11,385 nucleotides of DNA, from NCBI GenBank assembly GCA_012800565.1, contig JAAZIZ010000217.1, forward strand, positions 1 to 11,385, given 5' to 3'. The notes below the pieces were generated by a model, which saw only the letters and a list, made by a program, of their open reading frames with translations, was not told where the DNA came from and searched no databases. The position numbers and the translations under genes are program-made. Shown here one piece after another: positions 1-6,501 of this stretch. The DNA comes from Lentisphaerota bacterium (GTDB lineage: Bacteria > Verrucomicrobiota > Lentisphaeria > Oligosphaerales > Oligosphaeraceae). The number at the start of each line of letters is the position of its first letter. The stretch's first letter is position 1.

Positions 1-24
1 CCAATACTCCTAACTTAAAGGCAA

Positions 25-94
25 AATTCTTTGTCCAGTCGATTGCTCGACCGCTGGCAATGACTTGGCAATGTGCATTAAGTGAAGAGCATTG
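25..94 (-). repeat. Left arm of inverted repeat flanking the regulator segment
   Basis: The reverse complement of this stretch matches 1527-1585 with one substitution plus an 11-bp insertion. The insertion is a local duplication of CATTGCCA with AGT in between. The shared core includes a small hairpin with stem GTCGA / TCGAC and a GCAA loop. Similarity stops sharply at the AATT at 25-28, so this is a discrete repeat unit. It abuts the GGACGTAT repeat cluster at 93-143, as the right arm abuts the cluster at 1482-1526. Confidence 0.85.
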
Positions 95-143
95 GACGTA
101 TGGGACGTATGGATGAGACAATGGGATAATGGGACAATGGGAA
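93..143 (+). repeat. GGGACGTAT / GGGACAATG short-repeat cluster A
   Basis: Two 9-bp GGGACGTAT-type units are followed by GGATGAGACAATGGGA and further ATAATGGGA and CAATGGGA units. The same words recur at 1482-1526, 7384-7456, 7480-7564 (inverted) and 8473-8570, always between genes. The 9-bp period gives short spurious reading frames with Trp-Asp-Val repeats, which are not treated as genes. Confidence 0.8.
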
Positions 144-250
144 AGGCGGGGCACGACCTGCAGGTTATCCATGGCGTAAGGGCATCCAGTCCCCGTCGCA
201 ACCTAATTTTCTGCAAAGCAACCCAAACAAGGCATAAGGGCATTTGGAGC
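144..250. other. Spacer without recognisable gene
   Basis: No convincing coding region is seen. A short direct repeat of the form GGCRTAAGGGCAT occurs at about 173-185 and 231-243. Nothing else stands out. Confidence 0.5.
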
Positions 251-268
251 GCGGCAGCTTGCTGCCGC
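251..268. repeat. Perfect hairpin with CTTG loop
   Basis: Stem GCGGCAG (251-257) pairs perfectly with CTGCCGC (262-268) around a CTTG loop. It lies 5 bp before a second CTTG-loop hairpin that starts the 91-bp dispersed repeat. There is no T-run, so it is not a typical rho-independent terminator. Confidence 0.75.
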
Positions 269-272
269 TTTC

Positions 273-363
273 CCTGCGGGAGCTTGCTCCCGCAGCCTTG
301 TCCTCGGAGGACTTTCGCCCTCGGGTTCAGGCGTTGCCGTGGGTATATTACGCTCCATTGGGG
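273..363 (+). repeat. 91-bp dispersed repeat, copy 1
   Basis: This stretch matches the reverse complement of 11295-11385 with 11 differences in 91 positions and no gaps, about 88% identity by eye. Ten of the differences are transitions. It begins with a hairpin, CTGCGGGAG (274-282) pairing with CTCCCGCAG (287-295) around CTTG. In the other copy both stem strands have changed together (GGGAG/CTCCC to GGAAG/CTTCC), so pairing is kept. A conserved GTATATTACGC lies near the far end. The right edge runs almost directly into the pseudopilin relic at 378-509. Function is unknown; it could be a REP-like or MITE-like element. Confidence 0.85.
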
Positions 364-377
364 CTTTTAGCTGCAGC

Positions 378-509
378 GCCATTATTGCAATCCTGGCCTC
401 ACTGCTGCTGCCTGCCTTGCAGAAATCCCGGGCCAAGACTCAAGCCATCAGACGATGCACTTCATCGGCCTCACCCGCAGATATGCTTTGCTGTCCGGGG
501 CGATATGAA
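378..509 (+). pseudogene. Decayed type II secretion-type pseudopilin, 5' end lost
   Basis: The frame reads AIIAILASLLLPALQKSRAK, then about 20 residues later CCPGR. This matches the second half of the pilin transmembrane helix and the following Lys-Arg-rich turn in the two intact pseudopilins of this window, which read IIAVLASMLLPAL with KARAK. DNA similarity to 7714-7790 is also visible. The start codon, leader and FTLIE motif are missing; in their place is spacer that runs into the 91-bp repeat. The C-terminal H-x9-D motif is also absent. The frame continues only weakly to about 590 and overlaps the 3' end of the convergent regulator gene. It is read as a truncated relic; a short expressed peptide is unlikely because no ribosome binding site is seen. 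Confidence 0.7.
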
Positions 510-544
510 GCGTTGGCGGCTTACCGGCACAGGCCGTCTGATTA

Positions 545-1240
545 TCATATCGTTTCTTTTTTCTTTTCTGTTTCTGTGAATTTGAGATAAGGTGCAAAAT
601 GCTTCCGCATGATGGCATGGAATTGCTTATATGTGCCCTGTTCAAGAATATCGCAGATTTGATGATGCGTAGGTGTCTTCAAATCCCTATTAGTCCTTAT
701 TCTCGCTTTGTAACGAATAGGTCTGAAAGCATTCATCAGAATTGCACGGAACTGATTGGCAATCTGATTGCCCCCAATTGCCATCAGGCAGGAATGAAAA
801 TCAATTTCGGTGTTGTATTCATGAATGGATGAGTCCGGCAGCCCGGCTACCTTGCGCAATTCCGCCAGTTTTTCCGGAGTTCTGCGCGAGAAGATAAAGT
901 CACACATACCCAGCTCAAGCGCAACCCGCAGCTCCATAAACTCATGCTGCTCCCGGAGGGAAAATAAATTCGCCTCTGCGATTTTCTTCAGCCCGGCAAA
1001 GGCGTTGGGGCGTTTCATTATCATCCCGCGCTTCTTCCGGGATTCAACCAAGCCCAGCGCCTTCAAACGGCTCACTCCCTCCCGGACAATATGCCGGCTT
1101 ACTTTCAAGTGTTCCGCCAAATCTTCCTCCCGAGGCAAAAGGTCCCCGGGATTCAGAGAAGCGCTTTTCATATACTTGAGCAATTGATTCTCGACATTGT
1201 CTGCCAAAGTGTTCGATTGAAGTCCTGATTTTGACAACAT
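545..1240 (-). CDS. GntR-family transcriptional regulator, FadR subfamily (FCD domain)
   Basis: The 231-residue protein has an N-terminal winged helix-turn-helix (about residues 10-78), with the typical LPREEDLAEHLKVSRHIVRE recognition region and a RLKALGLVESRKKRG wing. An all-helical FCD ligand domain follows (about 95-220). Candidate metal or ligand residues match the family pattern: D147 and H149 in IDFHS, H192 in HHQIC, and H214 in MRKHF. FadR-type regulators commonly sense hexuronates, gluconate, lactate or fatty acids. With uronate isomerase in the same window a uronate-type effector is likely, but this is inference. The start at 1240 has GGAGG 12 nt upstream, a rather long spacing. The gene is divergent from the glycosidase-like operon, and its probable target is the palindrome at 1632-1654. 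Confidence 0.93.
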   Translation of the reverse strand: MLSKSGLQSNTLADNVENQLLKYMKSASLNPGDLLPREEDLAEHLKVSRHIVREGVSRLKALGLVESRKKRGMIMKRPNAFAGLKKIAEANLFSLREQHEFMELRVALELGMCDFIFSRRTPEKLAELRKVAGLPDSSIHEYNTEIDFHSCLMAIGGNQIANQFRAILMNAFRPIRYKARIRTNRDLKTPTHHQICDILEQGTYKQFHAIMRKHFAPYLKFTETEKKKETI

Positions 1241-1273
1241 AACCGCAATCTGCCTCCATAAAGCGAATTCACA

Positions 1274-1363
1274 CTATGTCTGCGGCAGCACCCAGCCCGC
1301 ACAATGATCACAATACTTGCGACAGGCGTCTGCATCCGATAAAAGCTGATCGTAATCAATCAT
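1274..1363 (-). CDS. Possible 29-residue Cys-rich upstream ORF before the regulator
   Basis: On the minus strand an ATG at 1363 opens a 29-codon frame ending in TAG. The peptide starts MIDYDQLLSD and contains CRKYCDHC (Cys 14, 18 and 21) before GWVLPQT. It is in the same frame as the GntR gene: after the TAG the frame stays open for 11 codons to the regulator start at 1240. The leader starts close behind the tentative promoter at 1387-1415. No strong ribosome binding site is seen. It could be a leader peptide, the tail of a decayed gene, or chance. Confidence 0.3.
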   Translation of the reverse strand: MIDYDQLLSDADACRKYCDHCAGWVLPQT

Positions 1364-1386
1364 CGTTTTTCTTTGATTTGTCCAAC

Positions 1387-1415
1387 ATATTATTAAGCTA
1401 CTATAATTTCACCAA
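1387..1415 (-). promoter_or_regulatory. Tentative promoter for the GntR regulator
   Basis: On the minus strand TTGGTG (1415-1410) and TAATAT (1392-1387) are 17 bp apart. Both hexamers are only moderate matches to the sigma-70 consensus. A TTGACT is also present at 1422-1417 but has no good partner at 16-18 bp. The surrounding 1364-1480 is AT-rich and holds no gene. Confidence 0.3.
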
Positions 1416-1481
1416 AAGTCAAGCACTTCTGGGTGATTCCCCAAAAAATTGAATTGAAAAATTTCCGTAATGGGTCTTCTG

Positions 1482-1526
1482 TGATGCGTGGTGCGGGGTG
1501 CGGGGAATTGCATGGGACAATGGGAG
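1482..1526 (+). repeat. GGGACAATGGGA-type repeat cluster B
   Basis: The cluster contains GTGCGGGG tandem words, then GGGGAATTGCATGGGACAAT and GGGAG. The reverse complement of 7515-7560 shares the same order: GTGCGGGG, then a GCGGG-like word, then AATTGCA and GGGAC. This shows the family has a longer unit than the 9-bp word alone. It directly abuts the inverted-repeat arm at 1527-1585. Confidence 0.7.
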
Positions 1527-1585
1527 CAATGCTCTTTACTTAATGCACATTGCCAGCGGTCGAGCAATCGACTGGACAAAGAATT
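1527..1585 (+). repeat. Right arm of inverted repeat flanking the regulator segment
   Basis: This is the inverted counterpart of 25-94, with one substitution and lacking the 11-bp insertion. It has internal symmetry: CAATG at its start faces CATTG at 1548-1552. The GTCGA / TCGAC hairpin with a GCAA loop is at 1559-1572. It ends 19 bp before the -35 element of the promoter at 1605. Confidence 0.85.
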
Positions 1586-1604
1586 GGGAAAATATACATA
1601 TTGT

Positions 1605-1632
1605 TTGACTATCATCAAAGTCAGGTTATATT
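1605..1632 (+). promoter_or_regulatory. Sigma-70-like promoter of the lipoprotein operon
   Basis: TTGACT (1605-1610) and TATATT (1627-1632) are separated by 16 bp. Each hexamer matches consensus at five of six positions. Predicted transcription would start near 1639, giving a leader of about 134 nt before the gene at 1773. A TGACT / AGTCA inverted pair lies in the spacer region. Confidence 0.65.
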
Positions 1633-1654
1633 CAAACATGTTCAACATGTTTGA
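1632..1654. promoter_or_regulatory. Perfect 23-bp palindrome, probable operator
   Basis: The half-site TCAAACATGTT (1632-1642) is followed by a central C and its exact reverse complement AACATGTTTGA (1644-1654). It begins at the last base of the -10 hexamer and spans the predicted transcription start, a position suited to repression. The odd-length, fully symmetric form fits a dimeric winged-HTH regulator, and the nearest one is the divergent GntR protein. No second full copy was seen in the window. Confidence 0.7.
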
Positions 1655-1772
1655 GGGTAAGATGTTCTCCAAGCAGGAGCATCGGAATTTCATAGAGTTG
1701 CCCGTGGCCCATCCTAAGTCTTTTTGGGTGGTTCGTGGTTAAAAACCGTTTTCCCAAAAAGGAGCCCAACTG

Positions 1773-4688
1773 ATGAAACTGCTGTTATTACTGCCTCTGC
1801 TGCTGACAATGCTGGGGTGCAAGACCGCCGGCCACAAGGAAATCAATATCAGCAAACAAGATGCTGCACTGCTGACGGCGGAAAATTGCACCATCGTACT
1901 GGCGCCGGGGACATCCCCGACCGCGAAATTTGCGGCGGCGGAGCTGCAGACTTTCCTGTCTCAGGTACTGGGAGGGAAAATACCGGTGTCTGCTACCCCG
2001 GGCAACGGTCCCAACCTCTTTGTCGGCTTCAGCGAACACACCGCCCGCATCGGCCTCGATCCAGCAGCCCTGGTACGGGACGGATTCTTCCTGCGCAGTT
2101 CCGGGCAGGACTGCTATCTGGCCGGCATCGACGACCCGCAGACGGACCCGGAGGTTGCCATCAAGCGCAGCGGCGTCTGGATCAACCTCTACGAACGCGG
2201 CACGCTCTTTGCAGTCTACGATTTCCTGGAACGTTTTGCCGGCGTACGCTTTTACTTCCCCGGCGAACTGGGCACTATCGTGCCGCAGCAAAGCCCGCTG
2301 CGCATCCCCGTGCACTCGATCGTAGAGAAGCCGGATTTCACTCAACGCCGTTATTCGAACTACTATGACGGTGAGTACTTCGAAGGCGAGAATCGCAAAA
2401 ATGTGCTCAATCCTCTGAAAACCCTGAACGAATACCGCCTGCGCGGCCATACCATGCTCATCCCCTGCTGCCATGGCCTGAACGGCTTCAGTTTCCTCGA
2501 CCGCTTCGGCAAAAGCCACCCCGAGTATTTTGCCTTGCTGGACAATGGCCAGAGACACAACAATCCTGCCATGTCCCACCCTGGACAGCTCTGCCTGTCC
2601 AGCGGCATCACTGAGGAAATCTATCAGGATATCAAAGCCTATCTGCAGGGGCGGCCCGCCAGCGAGCGCGGCGCACTTATGAACGGCAAAAGCGCCTGGT
2701 CCTTCACGACTTTCAGGAAGCCATACGTCGATGTGATGCCTCAGGACAGCTTCTACGCCTGCAAGTGCGATAAATGCCAGGCCGCTTTCACCTCCCATGA
2801 ATATTACGCCAGCAAGCTGGTCTGGGATAACGTGATCGACTGGGCCGAGCGGCTGAAGCAAGACGGAGTGGAAGGGCAGCTGAACATGATGGCCTATTAT
2901 CCCTACCGTGGCGTTCCGCAGCGTGAGATACCCGACAATGTGAACGTGATGGTGGCCGAGGGCGGTCCCTGGAGCCAAGCCAACCCCGAACAGCTGGCGC
3001 GTGAGAATGACGAGATCAAGGCCTGGGTCAAGAAGCTGGGGCGCAAGGTCTGGCTCTGGAATTATGCCAACAAGCATGGCCGCCGCGCCATGCCCGGGAT
3101 TCCTGCTCCGACACCGCGGGCAGTGGGGAAATACTACCAGTCCCTGGCACCATATATCTTCGGGATGTATATGGAGTCGGAAAGCGACCGCTTCCTGTAC
3201 TTCTATCTGAACTATTACATCCAATGCAAAATCGCCTGGGACAACAGCGTGGACTACATGGCGCTGCTGGATGAACATTACCGCCTGATGTTCGGACCGG
3301 CCGCCGAACCGATGCGCAAAATCATGGAACGCTTCGAGGACATCTGGCTGCATCAGATTTCCGGCCGCACCATCGACACCCCCTTGGGGCCGGTCAGCGC
3401 AGTGCCCTCTGACCATGACCTCTGGCACAAGGTTTACACCAAGAAGGTGCTGGCCGAGATTGTGGCCGATTTCGACCAGGCCGCCAGCCTGACCGCAGCC
3501 GGTTCCCTGGAAGCGCGCCGGGTGGCGCTGTTCCGCCGCGAGTACCTGGACCCCCTGCAGCAAGCCGCCCAAAACTATCTGGACAAGACCGCCGCAGTGC
3601 GCGGTTTGCGCTTCCGCATCCCCGACGGCAGCATCCGCCTGCGGCCCTTCAAGCCGGAACCTGCCCGCCCCGATCTGGTCGATACCACGGTCCGGGCCGA
3701 ACTCACTGCCGACAACCTGATAGTTTACTTCGACTGTCAGGAACCGCAGTTTGCGGACACGGTCGCCATAGTGCGCCCACACGACAACCATGATATCTGG
3801 CGTGACAACTCGGTGGAGATTTTCCTGAATCCCTCCGGCGACCGCAAGCGGTACTACCAGTTGATCATCAACTCGGCAGGCTCGCTCAGCGATATCCGTT
3901 ATGAGAAAATCGGCCGGGATTCGCAGCACGATTACAGCTGGAATTCGGATGCATCAGTATCCATCAGCAAAACCGATTCTGGCTTCCAGGTCAAGGTCAG
4001 CATTCCGCGCCGCTCCCTGCCGGAGCTGCAGGCTGATGGCTTCCCGGTGAACTTCTGCCGCAACCGCATCCTGGGTTCCTCCACCACCCACCACCCGCTG
4101 TATATCTGGAGTCAGTTCGCCAGTGGCTTCCACGACTTGGAGAATTTCGGCACCATGGTCCCCGGGGGCAAAGAAATCCTTTTCGATGGTGGGTTCGATA
4201 AAGTACCTTTTATGAAATCCAGCGGCCGCCACTGGGGTTTCACGGAAAACGGCGTGTTCCGGGGCTGGGTTACCAATCCGCAGGACCCTGCGGTCTTCCA
4301 CTGCGAGTTGGATGAACAGGTCTATTTCAGCCTGCCCAGGTCGATGCGTATCACCTCCCATACTGCCGCCGGCGCCAGCATCGGGCAAATACTGAACGGT
4401 ATGTTTAAGCCGAATACCAAGTACCGGATCAGCGCCCAGATAAAATTGGAGAACGTGGTAAAGCTCAAGCCTTCCGCCTCGGGTTTCTGCCTCAACCTCT
4501 GGGATACTGCCAACCGCTGGTTCCCGCAGCATAACTGGCTCGACGGCACCATGGACTGGACCTACCTCAGCTTTGTCCATACCACCCCGCCTGTAGTCGC
4601 CCCAGATAAGTCATACCTGCAAGTAAGACTGATGAACTGCTCCGGCACCGCCTGGATAGATGATGTCTCAATAGAAGAATTGCCCTGA
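1773..4688 (+). CDS. Secreted lipoprotein with GH67-like N-domain, DUF4838, CBM9-like and jelly-roll domains
   Basis: The 971-residue protein probably acts at the cell surface or in the periplasm on a glycan, likely one with uronic acids. It starts with a Leu-rich signal and a lipobox, TMLGC, with Cys16 as the lipidation site. Residues about 33-190 resemble the alpha-glucuronidase (GH67) N-terminal domain. Residues about 220-530 match DUF4838, with a Cys cluster CKCDKC (330-335) and acidic clusters such as YMESES. Residues about 630-790 look like a CBM9/DOMON-type domain (DIWRDNSVEIFLNP). Residues about 800-971 look like a CBM4/9-type jelly roll ending in WIDDVSIEEL. AGGAG lies 8 nt before the start. 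The catalytic activity of DUF4838 is not assigned here. It is the first gene of the putative operon behind the palindrome. Confidence 0.88.
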   Translation: MKLLLLLPLLLTMLGCKTAGHKEINISKQDAALLTAENCTIVLAPGTSPTAKFAAAELQTFLSQVLGGKIPVSATPGNGPNLFVGFSEHTARIGLDPAALVRDGFFLRSSGQDCYLAGIDDPQTDPEVAIKRSGVWINLYERGTLFAVYDFLERFAGVRFYFPGELGTIVPQQSPLRIPVHSIVEKPDFTQRRYSNYYDGEYFEGENRKNVLNPLKTLNEYRLRGHTMLIPCCHGLNGFSFLDRFGKSHPEYFALLDNGQRHNNPAMSHPGQLCLSSGITEEIYQDIKAYLQGRPASERGALMNGKSAWSFTTFRKPYVDVMPQDSFYACKCDKCQAAFTSHEYYASKLVWDNVIDWAERLKQDGVEGQLNMMAYYPYRGVPQREIPDNVNVMVAEGGPWSQANPEQLARENDEIKAWVKKLGRKVWLWNYANKHGRRAMPGIPAPTPRAVGKYYQSLAPYIFGMYMESESDRFLYFYLNYYIQCKIAWDNSVDYMALLDEHYRLMFGPAAEPMRKIMERFEDIWLHQISGRTIDTPLGPVSAVPSDHDLWHKVYTKKVLAEIVADFDQAASLTAAGSLEARRVALFRREYLDPLQQAAQNYLDKTAAVRGLRFRIPDGSIRLRPFKPEPARPDLVDTTVRAELTADNLIVYFDCQEPQFADTVAIVRPHDNHDIWRDNSVEIFLNPSGDRKRYYQLIINSAGSLSDIRYEKIGRDSQHDYSWNSDASVSISKTDSGFQVKVSIPRRSLPELQADGFPVNFCRNRILGSSTTHHPLYIWSQFASGFHDLENFGTMVPGGKEILFDGGFDKVPFMKSSGRHWGFTENGVFRGWVTNPQDPAVFHCELDEQVYFSLPRSMRITSHTAAGASIGQILNGMFKPNTKYRISAQIKLENVVKLKPSASGFCLNLWDTANRWFPQHNWLDGTMDWTYLSFVHTTPPVVAPDKSYLQVRLMNCSGTAWIDDVSIEELP

Positions 4689-4706
4689 AAGACACAAGTA
4701 CTGCCT

Positions 4707-4773
4707 TTTTGCCCAGGATGGCAAAGCGCTGCTGCAGACGTGTCTGCAGCAGACCCTCGCAGGCCGGAAATGA
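4707..4773 (+). other. Three successive hairpins between two co-oriented genes
   Basis: The 136-bp gap holds TTTGCC / GGCAAA (4708-4725). Next comes a perfect 11-bp stem, CTGCTGCAGAC (4729-4739) with GTCTGCAGCAG (4742-4752), then GCCGG / CCGGC at about 4763-4779. None is followed directly by a T-run; a T-run occurs only later, at 4802-4807. They may be RNA processing or stability elements, or a weak attenuator that lowers expression of the second gene. Confidence 0.5.
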
Positions 4774-4824
4774 GCCGGCATACTGCTCTGCCTTAATATA
4801 ATTTTTTGCAACCTGGAGAAAAAG

Positions 4825-6447
4825 ATGTCTTATCCTGCACAAATGCTCGCCACTCTGGCTCAGGCAATCAAAAAGGACTTCGCCAGCTTCGATGCTGACA
4901 GCGGACGTTTCCGCAAGAAACCCAGCAACCCGCCGGCGCCGGGAGCCCGCCCGGAGGACATCGGCTGGTGCGTCATAAACCAGGATATCATCTATCCTCT
5001 GGCTCTGCTGTATAAGACCCCGGACAATGAATTCTACCGCGATCCAGCCATTCTGGAAATGGCTCTGCGCGGCGGCGATGCCATCCGCAATTTTCAGCAG
5101 CCAGATGGCAAGGTTGAATTCCTTACAACCGATGGCGGCCGCTGGGGATTCATCTATATGCCCTGGACGAATTACGCCTGGCTGGAGACATATCAGCTGC
5201 TGCTGGAGGAGCTGGGGCCGGAGCGCCAGCAGCAATGGGCCACCGGCCTTACTCTGGCCCATGATGGCCAAGCCAAGGAAATCAGCACCTTGCCCCTGCA
5301 CAACATCCCGGCCTGGAAAGGCATGAGCTGCTGGCGGGCCGGACAGATTTTCCAGCGCCCGGATTGGCAGGCTGCCGGCCAGGCTGAGTGCCGGGCCGTC
5401 GCTGCCGCCCAGCACCGGGATGGATACTGGCCTGAGCATGGCGGCCCCAGCACCCTGTACAACGGCGTCTATGTCCATGCCCTGGGACTGTATTACCTCT
5501 TCTCCGGCGACGAAAACGTGCTGCCGGCCTTGGAACGCGCGGCGGAATTCCATCAGCACTTCTGCTATCCCGATGGCACGCTGGTCGAGACCATCGACGG
5601 ACGTTGCAAGTACAACCAGAATCTGTACCTGATAGGCTGGCCGGGTCTGTACTGCAGTGCCAAGGGCCGGCGCCTGGCTGCCCTGCTGGCTGGACAGCTG
5701 CAGGCCGAACGCGATTTCTCCAGTTATCAGGGCGGCGCCATCGCCAGCAATATCGTGCACTGGAGCACGGCCGCGAGTGCTCCGATCCTCCTCGATCAGG
5801 AGGCATTTCAAGTGCGTTTTGCCGACCAGGCGGCAGTCTTCCGGCAGGGGCCCTGGTTTGCCTGCCTGAGCGCTTTCCTGTCTCCGCCGGTACATAATCG
5901 CTGGGGACAGGACCGGCAGTCTTTTTTCTCGCTTTGGCGGGAGGGACATGGCCTGCTGTTCGGCGGCGGCAACTCCAAAGACCAGCCAGAGTACTCCAAT
6001 TTCATCGCTGCCGGGCGCTATCTTCCGGAGCGGCTGGAGCTTCTGCCCGATGCTTCCGGCCTGAACCTTTACTACGGTCCGGTCTGCTGCACCCTGTCCT
6101 GCCAGATAAGCGCGGACAAGGTCACCCTCCGCAGCTCTGCCAGCAACGGCACCGCTTTGCAGCAGTTCGTCATCCGGCTTAAAGCGGGGCAACGCATCCG
6201 CCGCTCCTCGGGCGAGGAAATTGAACTCTCGCTTGAGCGGCCCATCTGCTGGCAAGCGCCGGAACTGGGGCAGGAACTGGAATTCCCTGGCGGCCGGCTG
6301 CGCCTGCCCCCGGGAACTGCCTTCCGCTGGCCGATCTTCCCCTTTAATCCCTATGCTACGGATGGCGCTGCGACTTTCGGCTCCGAAGCCGGGCTGCTGC
6401 AAGCCCGGCTGGGCAGCACAGAATTATGCTGGGAGATATTGCCCTGA
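4825..6447 (+). CDS. Alpha/alpha-toroid plus beta-sandwich protein, heparinase-like (putative polysaccharide or oligosaccharide lyase/hydrolase)
   Basis: The 540-residue protein has no signal peptide, so it should be cytoplasmic and act on imported oligosaccharides. Residues about 1-300 form helical pairs with aromatic and acidic turns typical of alpha/alpha-toroid sugar enzymes: WGFIYMPWTNYAW (107-119), YWPEHGGPS (201-209), and YPDGTLVETIDGRCKYN (248-264). This last motif is like those of heparinase II/III-type and related barrel enzymes. Residues about 310-540 are beta-rich (IVHWSTAASA, GHGLLFGGGN, YYGPVCC) and fit a C-terminal beta-sandwich. GGAG lies 6 nt before the ATG. The context, downstream of a DUF4838 lipoprotein and near uxaC, suggests action on uronic-acid oligosaccharides. 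The exact family and reaction are not certain; an epimerase-like toroid or unsaturated glucuronyl hydrolase-like role is possible. Confidence 0.8.
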   Translation: MSYPAQMLATLAQAIKKDFASFDADSGRFRKKPSNPPAPGARPEDIGWCVINQDIIYPLALLYKTPDNEFYRDPAILEMALRGGDAIRNFQQPDGKVEFLTTDGGRWGFIYMPWTNYAWLETYQLLLEELGPERQQQWATGLTLAHDGQAKEISTLPLHNIPAWKGMSCWRAGQIFQRPDWQAAGQAECRAVAAAQHRDGYWPEHGGPSTLYNGVYVHALGLYYLFSGDENVLPALERAAEFHQHFCYPDGTLVETIDGRCKYNQNLYLIGWPGLYCSAKGRRLAALLAGQLQAERDFSSYQGGAIASNIVHWSTAASAPILLDQEAFQVRFADQAAVFRQGPWFACLSAFLSPPVHNRWGQDRQSFFSLWREGHGLLFGGGNSKDQPEYSNFIAAGRYLPERLELLPDASGLNLYYGPVCCTLSCQISADKVTLRSSASNGTALQQFVIRLKAGQRIRRSSGEEIELSLERPICWQAPELGQELEFPGGRLRLPPGTAFRWPIFPFNPYATDGAATFGSEAGLLQARLGSTELCWEILP

Positions 6448-6455
6448 GCCCAACA

Positions 6456-6472
6456 GGGACACAACTGTGCCC
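6456..6472. other. Small hairpin between convergent genes
   Basis: GGG plus CACA pair with TGTG plus CCC around AC, with one bulged A. Only 54 bp separate the two convergent stop codons. No T-run follows on either strand, so termination here would be weak. Confidence 0.35.
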
Positions 6473-6501
6473 GACTTCACTGCGCTTAGGAGTTATGCAG
6501 T

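Noticed and set aside
25..1585. Insertion sequence with terminal inverted repeats
   Set aside because: No transposase is encoded between the arms; the only intact gene is a transcription regulator, and no target-site duplication is evident.
1788..3929. Long open frame of 713 codons on the minus strand
   Set aside because: It lies wholly antisense to the lipoprotein gene, which has a signal peptide, recognisable domains and a good ribosome binding site. GC-rich third positions leave few stops on the opposite strand.
4763..4807. Rho-independent terminator after the lipoprotein gene
   Set aside because: The T-run at 4802-4807 is more than 20 bp from the nearest stem, so the fold is not a standard terminator.
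4567..6402. Long open frame of 611 codons on the minus strand
   Set aside because: It is antisense to the toroid gene, has no recognisable motif, and crosses the intergenic hairpins. It is treated as a by-product of codon bias.
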